Shown: piece after piece, positions 24,671 to 37,870 of the stretch
How positions within the stretch are numbered: the first letter of the stretch is position 1
Layout: each line of letters opens with the position of its first letter
Assembly (NCBI GenBank): GCA_009667805.1
Contig: CM019063.1
Span: 349,436,862-349,500,861 of the forward strand
Direction of reading: 5' to 3'
From: Leptobrachium leishanense
Taxonomy: Eukaryota > Chordata > Amphibia > Anura > Megophryidae
DNA: 64,000 bases
Position numbers and translations under genes: made by a program
Notes under the pieces: generated by a model
Told to the model about the DNA's origin: nothing
Databases searched by the model: none
What the model saw: the letters and a program-made list of their open reading frames with translations, nothing else

Positions 24671-25735
24671 TCACTTTTTTTTTTATTTGAATAATTTTGG
24701 AGAGACCGGGGGAGGGGGTAAGGAGTGAAGAGGAAGGGGTATGCCCAAGCCCCAGAAAGAACAGAGGAATATTCCGAAAGGTAGAGTATAAAGAAAGGAA
24801 AAGAGGGTCGTAATAGGTAATCATGGAAGGAAGACCAGTAAACACAATGTACACAATAAACAAGGTATTGATTCTCAACAGAAGCACTTCTCCAGTTCGG
24901 AGGGGCCGCATGCCAAGGCCTACGTGCCTATATGGGCTAACCAAAGGGACCAGGTCTTCTAGTAAGAGGGGAGATTGTGAGTGGACAATGCCGCAAGTTC
25001 GTCCATAAACTGTACATCCCGCAGCTTAGGCCGGGTGCACACTAGGCTTTTTTTGTGCGCACTAGCGTGCGTTAAAAACGACACACCCGTGCGTTAAAAA
25101 TGACAAAAGAGATGGTAGACGCCAGACGATGCGTTATTTTTGACGCATGTCGTAAAAACTGAATTTGAGTTGAATTAAGAAAAAAAAAAGATGGCCTACC
25201 CCAACGTGCCTGGTGTCGCAAGTGCGCTAATTTGACTGCACGCGGCCGTTCAAGTGCGCAGGTGCACTGCATTTGACATTCAGCACTCGGCCAACGTCGC
25301 GTCAATGCTAGCGCAACAGCCTTGGTGTTTCCATGACGGACGTCTTCAGCGCGCATTATGCGTTGCGCGCGTTATGTGTGTGTTCCTCTCTATTCGCATA
25401 ATTATATGCTACAACGCACATCATGAAGAGGCTCATAACACGCGTTAGTGCGCACAAAAAAACGCCTAGTGTGCACCCGGCCTTAGAATGAAGACGAACA
25501 AACAGAGGAACCAAAGGGCAATTCCACCCCTCCGCCAGGACCTGGCATGCTGCCAAGGTGACTTAGCCAAGTTTGTTCTGTCTAGACAGGTCCGGGTTGG
25601 GGCGTGAAAGTAGGAAAGCCCAAGGGTCCAATCGAATATCCTTTGAGAGGACAGCAATTCTAAGGGTATGACCTCAGACCAAAAACCTTGTACAAAGGGG
25701 CAGGTCCACCCCATATGAAGGTAAGTGCCACGCTC
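24671..25735 (-). pseudogene. L1-like LINE 3' remnant with A-rich tail
   Basis: On the - strand a degraded coding stretch (LRDVQFMDELAALS, and FDWTLGLSYFHAPTRTC in another frame) runs into an A-rich tail at 24671-24684, as in LINE 3' ends. It is split by the MITE at 25029-25482. The assignment to L1/Tx1-type ORF2 is by general appearance only; a different retroelement is possible. Confidence 0.4.
25029..25482. mobile_element. PIF/Harbinger-like MITE with perfect 19-bp inverted ends
   Basis: GGCCGGGTGCACACTAGGC at the left is exactly complementary to GCCTAGTGTGCACCCGGCC at the right, with TTA on both sides (25026-25028, 25483-25485). The interior is made of GCGCAC/GTGCGC words with no transposase. 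Confidence 0.88.
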
Positions 25736-25873
25736 CCCACAGCCCTTCCAACTATTTACTTAAATTTGACTACAATTTCAACATTCACAAAACCTATAGA
25801 AAAGGAATTCACCGATGTGCCCCTTTGAAAGCCTCGAAGAGTTCCTTTGCTAAATTGGTCATAATTGTGCATT

Positions 25874-25879
25874 TTTAAT
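25874..25879 (-). terminator. ubxn8: Possible ubxn8 polyadenylation signal (ATTAAA)
   Basis: On the - strand ATTAAA lies about 75 bases after the ubxn8 stop codon. No AATAAA was seen before the L1-like remnant. This is a weak candidate. Confidence 0.3.
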
Positions 25880-25951
25880 AATAGAAATTAAAATTATGAA
25901 TTTTGAGGATTTAGGTGTATTCCACAGAAAATAAGTATACCTGTAAAAATA

Positions 25952-26116
25952 TTATGACGGATAGTTTTGTTCTACATTCAATAGGGTATCCTTTACAATG
26001 CCAATGGCGTCCAGGGATAGATCATTGTCCATTTCAATGTGATACCTTGGAGATGATGTATAGAGTGCATAAAGATCATAGTGGTATCCAACCTTTGTCA
26101 TCCAATCTAGCAAAAC
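25952..26116 (-). CDS. ubxn8: UBX domain protein 8 (UBXN8): last exon
   Basis: On the - strand, acceptor TTGTTGTTACAG precedes GTT TTG; the exon encodes 54 residues starting VLLDWMTKVGYHYDLYALYT and ending QNYPS, then TAA (25952-25954). This is the second half of the UBX domain; human UBXN8 has VLFDWMTRIGYHISLYSLST at the same place. UBX domains adopt a ubiquitin fold that binds the N domain of p97/VCP, and UBXN8 tethers p97 to the ER membrane for ER-associated degradation. The ORF extends upstream of the acceptor only through intron sequence. Phase 0 matches exon 39791-39865. Confidence 0.92.
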   Translation of the reverse strand, partial: VLLDWMTKVGYHYDLYALYTSSPRYHIEMDNDLSLDAIGIVKDTLLNVEQNYPS

Positions 26117-27002
26117 CTGTAACAACAAAAATTTCTTCTGATTACATGATTGACAGTGGGTGAAAACACAACACAAATGGTAATACCGTATAGAATAAAT
26201 AATATACCAGTAATAACTGGTATAGTTACTTTATTTGTAGTCAAAAAGATTACTAGCAAGGAACTGTTCAGAAATTACCAGTAAAAAAAGAATAGGTTTG
26301 TGCATATAATGTTGCCATATGTAAAATTTCAGTAACATGTATGGTGGACAGAACATCCCCCTAATCCTGCAATAAATATTGCTTTTGTATTACAAGATAC
26401 ATTGCAGTTTTTAAATCAACAACTATACACAACTGTAGTTCTACAAAACTGCAATTGCATTATATCAAAAAAGGACCCTGAACGGGTCGCACATACGAAC
26501 ACTGCAGTCTAGCAAACCCCTGCATTTATACACACAATAGTATAAAAATGTAGTTTGTGAATTCTGGACTGCAATACTATACACAAAATACATTAATACA
26601 CATTAGTAAAGATTAAAGCAATGACACTAAACACAAACATATTGAATTCTTGGCTCCTGCTCCTTTTTGTCAGTAGAGCTACGCCGGCAAGTTACAGGCA
26701 ATTCCTATGACAGGATGGATCCCCACTAGGGTTGCCAGGTTAGACTGTCAGGGTTATCCAAAGAGATCCGAATTGCTGGAGAAAGGTAACCGTACGCTGA
26801 ACATCAGCTTTCGGTTACCTTTCTTGGCCATTCAGCTATTCAGTCAGAGAGCAGGCAATTCGCCAAATCCTTGCAAATTGCCTGCACATACGATGCCTGT
26901 TCGAGGGCAGTGAATCCCCATAGAGAAGCAATGCTTCGGCTATTCAGAGAACACAAACCAGCAGTGAAAGGTTCCCGAAATGCCCTGACATTCGGTGATT
27001 TA

Positions 27003-29246
27003 CAGTCAGGTCAAGAAATATTGCGACAGCGACACAATTCTAACATCTTTGGCTCTATACACCACCACAATGGAGTTGGAATGAAACAAACACAATGTGC
27101 TTTAACTGCAGACTGTCAGCTTTAATTTGAGGGTATGTACATCCAACTCGGGTGAATGGTGCAGGACTTACAGCAGTTTGCAGATGTGCCTCCCACTTGT
27201 TAAGGGACCAAAGGATGTGTGGGAGGCACATCTGCAAACTGCTGTAAGTCCTACACCGTTCACCTGAGTTGGATGTACATCAGGGACGTGCAGTCAGGGG
27301 TGGCAGGGGAGGACGAAGCCTCCCCTGCCATTCCAGTAAATTAATGTGCTCATGGTGTTGTAATGACATGGGATGTGTGTGTGTGTGTGTATTTAAACGG
27401 AAATAAAATGTTATTTATTGAAAAAAGTCCATACTCACCTGCTCCTCTCCCTCGCTGTGCTTGCTTCTCTCTGTCCTATTTTTCTCCTGCGCTTTCACTT
27501 TCACAGTTTCCGGCTGCTGTGTGTGTGATTCATTACACAGACAGCAGGGGGCAGCACTGAGCCAGCCTAGGCTACGCAATTTGCGCAGCATGAACGCTAT
27601 GCTGATTGTGAAGCCCAGGCTGGTGGCAGGCAGGCATGCTCATCAGTGCCTCCAGAGGCAATGATAGCAAATGAAAGCTTGTGCCAATGGGAAAGCTCCA
27701 TTGGCTCAAGCTATTTTTTTTTTCTTAAAACGCCCACCATTGGAGGCTGAGCTCCCCATGGTTTGATTGACGCAGGACAGTCATGTGACTGTCCTCGTCA
27801 GTCTGGGGGGGGGGGGCTCAGCCTGTGCTGAGCACGCACTGGCTTCAGCTCCTCCTACACCCTAACGTGACACAGCGCACCGGCGCCAGTCACGCGGGAA
27901 GCAGCTGGAGGAGGTGCAGTGCTCACGAGGGACCACACAGCAGCTCAACCCTCTCTGGGACAGGCAGGCAGGTATGTTTTACTTTCTTTTCTTTTGGTAC
28001 AGTGTTTTATGCAGGCAGATGGTGTCCCTCCAGCTATGGGGTCTCACTAAGCTCAGCTGTAACTTTAATGTGAGGGTCTCTGGGATTCAGGCAGGAGCTG
28101 AGGGTGTGAGCAGCAGTGAGGTCTTGGTTTTAGGGATCCTTGTTACAGTGCCCTCGGATGGGAAAGCTTCCTGCCTGTTTACAGCTGTGGCCTGTGCTGG
28201 TGTAGCAGTGAAGCCGGAGAGGTGAGCCTGGGCACAGGGCAGGAGGAGGGGGACTCTGGCTGCTTACAAGGGGCTGGTCTGGTGTACAGGGGGTCTGTGA
28301 GCTCTGCTCTCCGGTCTTGAGCTCACTCAGCTCTGCCTGCTTCTCTCACTGCATCCCCCTGACTTCTAGCTCCCCTTCCCTACTCTCATCCCTGTATCCC
28401 TCCCTCTGCCCCTCCTTTCCTCAGTCCCTCTCTCCTCCGTGTCCCATAGAACAGAACCTGCTTATCTCTCCCCTATCAGCCCATCCACACATCACTATCA
28501 CACCTTTCTTTTAATCCTCTACATATTTTGTCGGTGTCCTTTCCTCATGTTCTCTGTAGTCTTCTGTCATCCCCCGTCACTTCTCCCGCTCCACGGTCTA
28601 TGAATCCCCATTCTTCATTCTTTTGTATCTTACTCTATCCCTTTTCCCCCCTTTCTCTATAGATTCTGTTTAGGTTATGCATTTTCCCTGCATGTGTCTC
28701 TATCATTTGTCTGTCTTCACAGAAATTGCCATTTTTCTCAAAACTTTGAAATGTTTTGATAATAAAATTCACCAATAAAATCTGTTTCTCTATAAGTGAT
28801 ATATAAATAACAATTATAATATCACAGTGTTACTTTTTTTTTACCTTTCACCCAGACTCTAATTTTATCATAACTCCATTATATTCTTTATACTATACAA
28901 TGCTATATATATACATATACATATATATACACACACACACACACACAAACAGCCCTCTATGCCATTGTCTTAAGCGCCCTTTCCCCAATGTGAGAAAAAT
29001 TTAACAGACATTAAAAAAAACTGTATTTTACATAAAGTTATCATACGGACATGTTGCACAATCTAGCCAGTGCCTCACCAGCCACTGACCTCACCGCACG
29101 TCACTGATGTACATACCCTCAAATTAAAGCTGACAGTCTGCAGTTAAAGCACATTGTGTTTGTTTCATTCCAACTCCATTGTGGCGGTGTATAGAGCCAA
29201 AGATGTTAGAATTGTGTCGATGTCCCAATATTTATGGACCTGACTG
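27003..29246. mobile_element. Tc1-type MITE (inverted repeats of copy C joined), interrupted
   Basis: Starts CAGTCAGGTCAAGAAATATT after TA and ends ATTTATGGACCTGACTG before TA. It consists only of the long inverted repeats of copy C (22753-24378) joined at about 27215 (CCAAAGGATGTGTGGGAGGC), with the transposase deleted. The right arm is split after ATGTACAT by the hAT element at 27281-29106. Confidence 0.88.
27281..29106. mobile_element. hAT non-autonomous element, 1826 bases
   Basis: Inserted into the Tc1-type MITE with a perfect 8-bp target duplication ATGTACAT (27273-27280 and 29107-29114). Ends CAGGGACGTGC and GCACGTCACTG are near-perfect inverted repeats. It contains a (GT)n run at about 27376 and an (AC)n run at about 28930. 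No transposase was recognised in any frame. Confidence 0.92.
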
Positions 29247-30184
29247 TATGTGTGTGTGTTTTTTCGCTGACCTATATAACTTATGACTGTAATTCGGCAG
29301 GTTTATTCAGGCGAATCCCATAGGCTTCAATGTTAAAAATATTCCCGTTTTAATTCAATATCTAATAAACCATTCATTATAAAATTCTGCAGTAAAGAGT
29401 CTATTTATCGATTTTTTAGGATATTTTAAGCATTTTTCTGGATTTTTTTTTAAATTTCAGACATTTTCGCTTCGTAGTTTCTTTGCAAACAGAGTTTCAC
29501 TTTTCAAACATTCAAGCAAACTATTTTGCTAATTTATTCACTGCCTTAGTCTGCGGTGCCAGCTTTTTCCGGCGGCTTCGCTGCGTGTGATTGGCTCCTG
29601 CTTGGGTTTTTCCGGCGTTTTCGTTGGGATAATACATATGTTTTTGCTGGTTTTCGGAGTGCATTCGCCGAGTTTTGCAGTTACTTTTCGTTGTATTTGC
29701 GGTGACCTTTCCCTGCAATTCGGGGACCCTGTGGTGCTTGCTGAATACACCGCAGGGTCGCCAAAATGGGATCGGCAAAACGAACCGAATTGAAGAGAAC
29801 AAAGTCACCGAACGTGCAGTGACTTTTCGATTCTCTTTGAATTACCCTGTGTGTATCCAAAAAATCTTGCAATTGCTTTGTTGACAGTCATTATCCTCTT
29901 CACTACCAAGTTATTTTTGTTGAAAGAAAAAAAAGTTTATCAATGACATTTATTTGAAACACAGGATGTGAAGTTCATTAAATACAGCATAGAGCATCTG
30001 CACAGATATTGTTAGTTAAAAATCAGCAAATTTATAATATTTCATTTATCTGTGTATGGCTATTAGAGCTATTTTTGGAATGAAAGATTTTGAATTCAAG
30101 ATGGTTTCTTTTTAACTTAATTTCATACGCGTTATGAATTATCAGTATACAGGTAGAAATAGATGTACAGGTCTATTAAAAAAA

Positions 30185-30375
30185 AAAGGTGAAACTCAGG
30201 AGAATGACTGGAGAAGTGAAAATTCTAGGTCAAAATAGCCAAACCAGAAAAATTATCCCATTTCCCGCACTTTCCAAATCGGCTATGGAGTCTAGATTGT
30301 TCTCTTCTCCTGCCAGTTCTCCTGGTTTTTCTCCTTTCTCTGAATACCCAATTTGTTTCAAATACTGTAACTATG
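30185..30375. mobile_element. MITE, GGGTTATTCAGAGAAAGG family
   Basis: Contains GGTGAAACTCAGGAGAATGA and GTGAAAATTCTAGGTCAAAA, then a block ending near CCTTTCTCTGAATACCC. The inverted order of the same blocks occurs at 5037-5212. Partial copies are at 32465-32550 and 49770-49850. Confidence 0.55.
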
Positions 30376-30943
30376 GTAATTATAGATAATATAATGGTGA
30401 GATCTCTCTTACAGGGATTTCCAGTGATCATTATGAATTGATATTATTAGCAATGCAGCTTCCAACAAAATAAATAATAAAATACCAGAAGAATATAAAA
30501 ATATCTGTATAAGGCATAATGCCTGTGTATGGTAATTACACTAACACCAGGTTTCTATACTGTAGAGGGATTGTCAATCAATATAACCCCCTGAATCTTA
30601 TCTGCGTACAGCAGTGAGTGACTCCACAGCTCTCCCTGTATTCTGTCAAATCCCTGGCTGTTGTAATGCAGGTTTTTGTTATTGAGGCTTGGGGCTGCTA
30701 TTTTCTTCACGTTTTATCTCTCTGCAGGGTGTCTGGACTAAGTGAAGACAGTGAATTTTGTTTCTCCACAAGGGGCACACTACACACTAATCTTGCTTTA
30801 AAAAGGTGTGGAGATTGGGTTTTGATACGCAAATTGGGGCTTTTCAATGTATTACAGTTAAAGAGTTGAAATTTGAACTCCAAGCAAGTGCAATATGGCT
30901 ATAATACAAGTGATGCACGAACTAAGCCTTTAACGAGTAGATC

Positions 30944-31122
30944 CGTGTTTCCCAAACCTGTCCTCAGGACGCTCCGCCTCGCCAGGTTTGCAGGATATCT
31001 GAAGTTCAGCACAGGTGATCTGATTTGCTGCTCAGTGATTGCAGGATTCAGTCTGCTTTTCCCCAAGGTGATCTGCAAAATCTGGCCTGGTTGAGGGTCC
31101 CGAGAACAGGTTTGGGTAACAC
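30944..31122. mobile_element. hAT MITE, GTGTTTCCCAAACCTG ends
   Basis: Left end CGTGTTTCCCAAACCTGTCC and right end GAACAGGTTTGGGTAACACTG form inverted ends. The flanks GTAGATC (left) and GTAGATC (right, about 31126-31132) are the remains of an 8-bp target duplication. This is a widespread vertebrate hAT terminus (CAGTGTTTCCCAAACCTG). Confidence 0.75.
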
Positions 31123-31240
31123 TGGGGTAGATCATACAATGGACCGCCTAGGTTCCAAGAGAAATGGCGCTATAATCTTGAATATACTGAACAACTTTAT
31201 GGCAATTTTGACACAAATAGTAGCAAAAAATAGTTTGGAC

Positions 31241-31900
31241 TGTCGGGTATATTGGAAGGGAAAAATTAAAATGGATACCTGTAGCCATTTTGTTTTAAAT
31301 AGAAAGTCTTTTCTTTTTCAATTTTCCCTAGTTTTAGAAATGAACAGAGATTTTGTTTTTTAAATAGTTCACGGCAGGTGAAACCTAAATTTTTTTCTAG
31401 AAATACCAGACATGAGGGAACCTTAAAATGTCTTTGTGTGATATAATGCCGAGCTAAGTGCTAGATGTGTCATAACTAAATTTATTGGTCTGTCTTAAGT
31501 CTTTAAAACAAAAAGATATTTTTTCTATGGGTAAAGGAATAAAAAAGTTAAAATCTTTGTAACGTATGTTTATATTCACGAAACATATTTTTATAAATCA
31601 AGGTATATTTTATTATATTTACAGTAGAAAATATATGCTCCAATAAATATTGTAGAGTATAGGATTGGTAAATAGTATAATTACTGAAGTATAATTCTGT
31701 GATTTAACTAGAAAGGAATTTACTTAGTTTGAGAGGAGTAGAGACATAAATTGTATTGTGGCATTAGAGACTCAAAGTCTACACTGAAAATAGAAGGTCT
31801 TTGTGAGTCAGATTGACCTCTTGACATGAGATAAGTCCAACAGGACAAAAAGTCCTTGTGAGAGTGCACTCCAACACACTGTGCAGATACAACTCCAGCG
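31241..31900 (+). mobile_element. LTR-like element, second copy (partial)
   Basis: Starts TGTCGGGTATATTGG and is homologous over at least 600 bases to the reverse complement of 48540-49141. Shared blocks include CCTGTAGCCATTTTGTTTTA, CCAGACATGAGGGAACCT, TTTATTGGTCTGT and CCAATAAATATTGTAGA. The far end was not located. The homology fades after about 31900. Confidence 0.7.
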
Positions 31901-32800
31901 TTCCTTATAGCCCAACTGTATGTTTACAATTACTGGATTTCTCGTCTGCGTAGTCAAATCTCAATTTGACTCTATTGCACAGATCGGACAGAATACATAT
32001 TCACAAATACAGAAAGAAAGACACATAATGGCACAGCATCGTGTTTTCAAAATCTAATATTATTATGAAATATATGAACTCACAAATGTAGAGCCTCTGA
32101 GGCTCTAATATTCAGCTTTTGACCTTTCTGGGGCCACACCCCTACTTCACGGTCACTCCAATTCACCAAACTCTGGTATGCCAGCATTCAATTATGATCT
32201 TGAAGGAAGAAAAATGTGTACCCATTGCGCAAGCATCAACAGTCAATGATGCATAACATTGGATAATATTTAATCAAAGTAATGAGCCTCTTCGGATAAG
32301 TGGAACGGTAACTGAATTTCGACTACTAAAGGGGCCTCGCCCTTCTTCAAAAATTCAGGTTTGGATCCCACCTGGTTGAAGCAAATGGTACTGTGGATGA
32401 TGGGCCAATTAGGCAACGTATGAATCCGATAAGGTAAAAGAGATCTTTATTCGAACAAGTAAATTGCAGGAGAAGTGAACAATCTAGGTCAAAATAGCCA
32501 AATCTGATAATTCTCTCACCTCACTTAGAGTTTCACCTTTAGTGAATAGACCTCTGTAATTAATTATATATTAAAAATTAACCCCTCCCCTAGGAGGGAT
32601 GGCAGCTATGGTCTGGGGGGGGCACAGGACTCCAGTTCCAAGTAAGGCTAAAACGCCACTGGTACAGCTCCTCCACCCAGTGGAAGTACCCCAGGGTCCA
32701 TATGATTGTTTCTAACTGGTTATGACTAACATCACCCCAGAATTGTCGATGGTGGTATATTTCTGTGAAAGTGATTCATCCTCTTTAGGACATTTCACTA

Positions 32801-33119
32801 TGTCACATGGGGGCGCTATAGTGCGGTCCTCTAGAGTAAATTATGGCACACAAAGTCCTTTAAACGGTGAAATATTCCAGGCTTTATTTCAGCATCGCAG
32901 AAAGCAAATGAAACCGAACATTAAGACCAACCTTTGGCTCAACATTCCTCTCCCATCTCAGCAGTAGCAGCAGCACCCTGTGTTTATCATTCTCTGTGTG
33001 TCTCTCTCTCTAGTGCCTTCTAATCTTTCCCCTGTGTGGGAATCCTTCTCATCTGGTGCCCATTCTAATCTTTAAACAAAATACAGGGAAATATACAAAC
33101 TCATCAACGCACTGTCACA
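32801..33119 (-). mobile_element. Candidate Gypsy 3' LTR with polypurine tract
   Basis: Read on the - strand, the purine run GGGGGGAGGGATA (33121-33133) is followed by TGTGACAGTGCG, an AATAAAGCCTGG box at about 32880, and an end near CCCCCATGTGACA. PPT followed by TGTGACA and an internal AATAAA is the layout of vertebrate Gypsy 3' LTRs. It lies just downstream, on the same strand, of the Gypsy protein remnant. No second LTR was found. Confidence 0.45.
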
Positions 33120-33624
33120 TATCCCTCCCCCCAGCTCAGACCCATGGGGGCGAGCGACCTTAGACCACAGTGTGTCCTATCTCCTCTCTGTGCAACCATT
33201 GAGGTTTCACTTTAAAAAATGGAAACCATGGTTTGCCAGAATTGACTGAAATCAATAAGTACTTGCACATACTCCCTGGCTACATGCCAAGTGGAGTTCT
33301 CCCATAGCTGACAAACCTGAGGGTGGTCTCGCACGATCACTACATCAGAAGTTAACACAGGCACTACACCCACATTACATTTTACTTTCTCCACATCTGC
33401 GAACATATCTACTTCCACTCTGGGGTAGGAGTGGGTGTCCCCATGTATACATGCAAGAGTAAACATTTTGTCCAAATCCAGCTTTTCTGGCTGGAGCAGA
33501 GCACTCTTTACCATGGTAGCCTCACTCCGAAATCAAGGGGTGCTTGAACACTTTTAGTCCTTAAACGGTTAACTGACATAGTACTTGTTATACCACTCAA
33601 TTCTGAGCTGGTTACCACAGTCTT

Positions 33625-34017
33625 ATGGAAAGAAGGTGAAGATGTAAGGCAGCGCTTCTCCACACTCCCTCAGGGAGAGGGAAAAATAGGGGGGAGGAAA
33701 TGGAGATGGTGAAAAAGCGTGGAAAAAAGTAACTGTTCATACACTTATGAACACAGTTGGTGAAAAAGCGTGGAAAAAAGTAACTGTGTTCATAAGTGTA
33801 TGAACACAGTTACTTTTTTCCACGCTTTTTCACCATCTCCATTTCCTCCCCCATATTTTTCCCTCTTCCTGAGAGAGCGTGGAGAAGCGCTGCCTTACAT
33901 GTTAACCTTTTTTGTTCTTTTAGATATTGGGAAGATATCTCTGGTTTGGCAAATATAGCGATCTCCGCCCTTCCATCTTTCCCATTTGTAAGCGCACTAC
34001 CTTGATTTTCATTTTTT
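33625..34017. mobile_element. Inserted palindromic sequence with 12-bp flanking repeats
   Basis: The 12-base word TACCACAGTCTT occurs at 33613-33624 and again at 34018-34029, and the Gypsy reading frame is continuous if the segment between is removed (...TLQKT then VVTSSEL...). So 393 bases were inserted. The insert contains the large inverted repeat at 33642-33900. It has no poly-A tail, and the right edge is T-rich. Confidence 0.65.
33642..33900. repeat. Near-perfect 260-bp palindrome with duplicated arm piece
   Basis: The arm 33642-33757 (ATGTAAGGCAGCGCTTCTCC...) pairs with 33782-33900 (...GGAGAAGCGCTGCCTTACAT) with few mismatches. The 24-base spacer TGGTGAAAAAGCGTGGAAAA... is itself a second copy of part of the left arm (33711-33735). 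Confidence 0.92.
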
Positions 34018-34427
34018 TACCACAGTCTTTTGCAGGGTTCTGGTTTCCATTTTATGGTGCATGGGCTCATCACCCTGTGGACACTTTGGAGCAGTACCAC
34101 CAGTGTCATTATGACCTATGCTGGGTACAGGGGCTTGGTCCTTTGTCTCCAGCTTTTCCATTTGCATAGTGATTTGGAGTTGTGAGCTTGGGCTCCAGCT
34201 CATTGTTATGTAACTCCTCAGCAGCCACATCTCTCTCAACTGGACACATCTCTTCTATATCCTTTGGGTCCCCTTGGCTGACCCATTGTTGCACAGCTGT
34301 TGGCAAAGCTCTAATAACTTGTGTTAATTTTAGTCTGAAGTATATATTTGTAACACTCAGTTTGTGGTTTTTATCTTAACTATCTGAGAAAAAAAAAAGG
34401 TATTTTTTTTATATTTTTGCCCGGTCA

Positions 34428-34482
34428 ATCGAAAAAATAATCAGCCAACTAATCGATTATGAAAATAGTCATTAGTTGCAGC
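34428..34482. mobile_element. hAT terminal fragment
   Basis: CCAACTAATCGATTATGAAAAT, then CATTAGTTGCAGCCCT, nearly identical to 22112-22152. An isolated right end; no partner seen. Confidence 0.6.
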
Positions 34483-34956
34483 CCTACTTCTATCACTTAT
34501 CACTCACAAATAAGGATTATTGGCAAAGCACACAAAAAATAATGAGACTCATTCCTAGATACCTGCTTTTTATAAATTTGAAATCGTGCACGTATCGACT
34601 TGTATGCCTTCACTTGTTTGCGATGCCGCTGGTGCACTCGCTCTGTTAACAAGTCATTACAAGCTCCCATATTCTTCTCGAAACATGCTTGATTGCGTGA
34701 ATCGCGTAATATTTGTCTTTACTTACCAACTTACAAAGACTTGTCGCAGATAAGACTAAAACGAATTATAATGCTAAATTTAATTTTTAAAAGTTCTTTT
34801 ATGCGATAAGATTTCAAGCGTAGAAATTAATAATGGATATTATTAAATTATTCAATAGCTGCCCCCCTTGACTGTTACGAATCCCCACCAGGAGGAGAAT
34901 GTGATCCTTGTACGCAGCACCTATCCTTTCCCTCCGATCCTTATAATGGTGGGTCT

Positions 34957-34980
34957 ATATATATATATATATATATATAC
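34957..34980. repeat. (TA)n microsatellite
   Basis: Simple TA repeat directly adjoining Tc1 copy B, which inserts at TA. Confidence 0.9.
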
Positions 34981-34982
34981 AC

Positions 34983-36585
<1,603 letters not shown>

Positions 36586-37249
36586 TATATATCCCTAGAC
36601 TGACACTGAAGAAGCCAAACGTTAGAACATATAGCCAAACCAGAAATGCCAGAGAATATCGTAAGCCGTTGCCAGGGGTCAGTACGCCAGAGAATATCGT
36701 AAGCTACCAATATACACAGGAGCAGCTCTAAGGGATGTTAAACAACAATAGGGCAATGTGTGAACGCATTACCTGTGGCTTTAAACCCGGCAGGTCCGCG
36801 TCATCACACCTGGCTCCGCCCCCGGTATCTCACGTGGCCGCCTGGACTCCTTTCATTACTCGGCGCCCGAGCAGCGAGGACGACGCTGCTGGGTGCCTGC
36901 GGTCCGTAGCGCGGTATGTAACATTGACGCCTTAACGCCCCCCATTTGCCTCTGGACCTACTACCACCCCCCAGGAAAGTCTTCAGTGCCCACCGAGGGC
37001 ACTGGTGTATTTTGGCCTAGGCCAACAAGCCCCAGGCCTAGGGCGGCACTTTCCAGGGGGCGGCAGCCGCTGGGTGGCCCCACCCCAAAATAAAAAACAA
37101 TTTTTTTTTTTTTTTTACTTTTGCAAACTATTTTACCAGGAAGGAAACATTGAGATGTCACTAATTTTCAAGTATGTCCCGGGTAGGCAAGGCCTAGGCT
37201 TTCACTTTCCAGGGGGCAACAAAAAACCTCACCACTAATTGGGTTACTC

Positions 37250-37860
37250 ACAGAGCACCGAAATGACGCCAACATTTTGGTGTTCTGTAGTTCCCTGCAC
37301 TTCGGGGAATAAAATTTCCCAACCCTGCAGTGAATTCACCATTCACCATTCACCGCAGGGTCCCCAAAGTGTATGGAGTTGGCCGCTGTATGCTGCCACC
37401 GCAAACCCATGGCCTGCTGTTTTCAAAAGAACTACTGAACGAAAATGTCTGGAATTTACATATAAGATCCTATGATTGATAATAAAAAGTTCTGTTACTG
37501 AAAAAGGAGAACCGCTATTAAAAAAAAGGGGGGAATTTAGCCCAAAAAATTCTGAAAAATCACTAAAAGGTACAAAAAAAAAATCAATAAATAAATAAAG
37601 ACTTTTTACTGCAGATTAAAATAATAAATGGTTTATTAGATATTGCATAAAAAACGGGAATATTTTTAACATTGAAACCTATGGGGTTCGCCTGAATAAA
37701 CCTGCTGATTGAAACCACCGAACATCAGGGCATTTCACTGCCATTTCTCTGCTGTTTGGTGTTCTCTGAATAGATTAACCATTACTTCTCTATGGGGATT
37801 TGCACTGCCTTCAAACAGCACCGTACTTGCTGGCAGTTCGCCAAACTTGTGTGTGAGCAT
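37250..37860. repeat. MITE-like repeat (CCTATGGGATTCGCC family)
   Basis: Contains TTCACCGCAGGGT, a poly-A/T middle, AAACCTATGGGGTTCGCCTG (about 37675-37694) and ACATCAGGGCATTTCACTGC. It preserves, uninterrupted and inverted, the target sequence of the nest at 27003-29246, which makes it a useful empty-site reference. Confidence 0.6.
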
Positions 37861-37870
37861 ATCACCAGAG

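Larger units (their letters stand above)
26749..29849. mobile_element. GGGTTATTC-family element, outer shell of a triple nest
   Basis: Left end CAGGGTTATCCAAAGAGA and right end TCTCTTTGAATTACCCTG are inverted repeats. The interior halves (AAATGCCCTGACATTCGGTG on the left, AATTCGGCAGGTTTATTCAG on the right) are continuous in the inverted copy at 37690-37740, showing that everything between is inserted. The insert is a Tc1-type MITE (27003-29246), itself split by a hAT element. Confidence 0.75.
33212..34370 (-). pseudogene. Gypsy-type LTR retrotransposon gag/protease remnant
   Basis: The - strand encodes, in pieces, SSQLQITMQMEKLETKDQAP, ETRTLQKTVVTSSELSG, and then LACIHGDTHSYPRVEVDMFA followed by VGVVPVLTSDVVIVRDHPQ. 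The last part fits the region after the protease of vertebrate Gypsy elements (C-I-H-GD---YP, VGV--LP--V+LGRD). RT, RNase H and integrase are missing. The piece is broken by a frameshift at about 33505 and by an insertion at 33625-34017. Confidence 0.55.

Noticed and set aside
36598..36640. CTGAAGAAGCCAAACGTTAG as a third hammerhead-like end
   Set aside because: The CTGATGA box is changed and the GAAA box is missing; too weak to claim.
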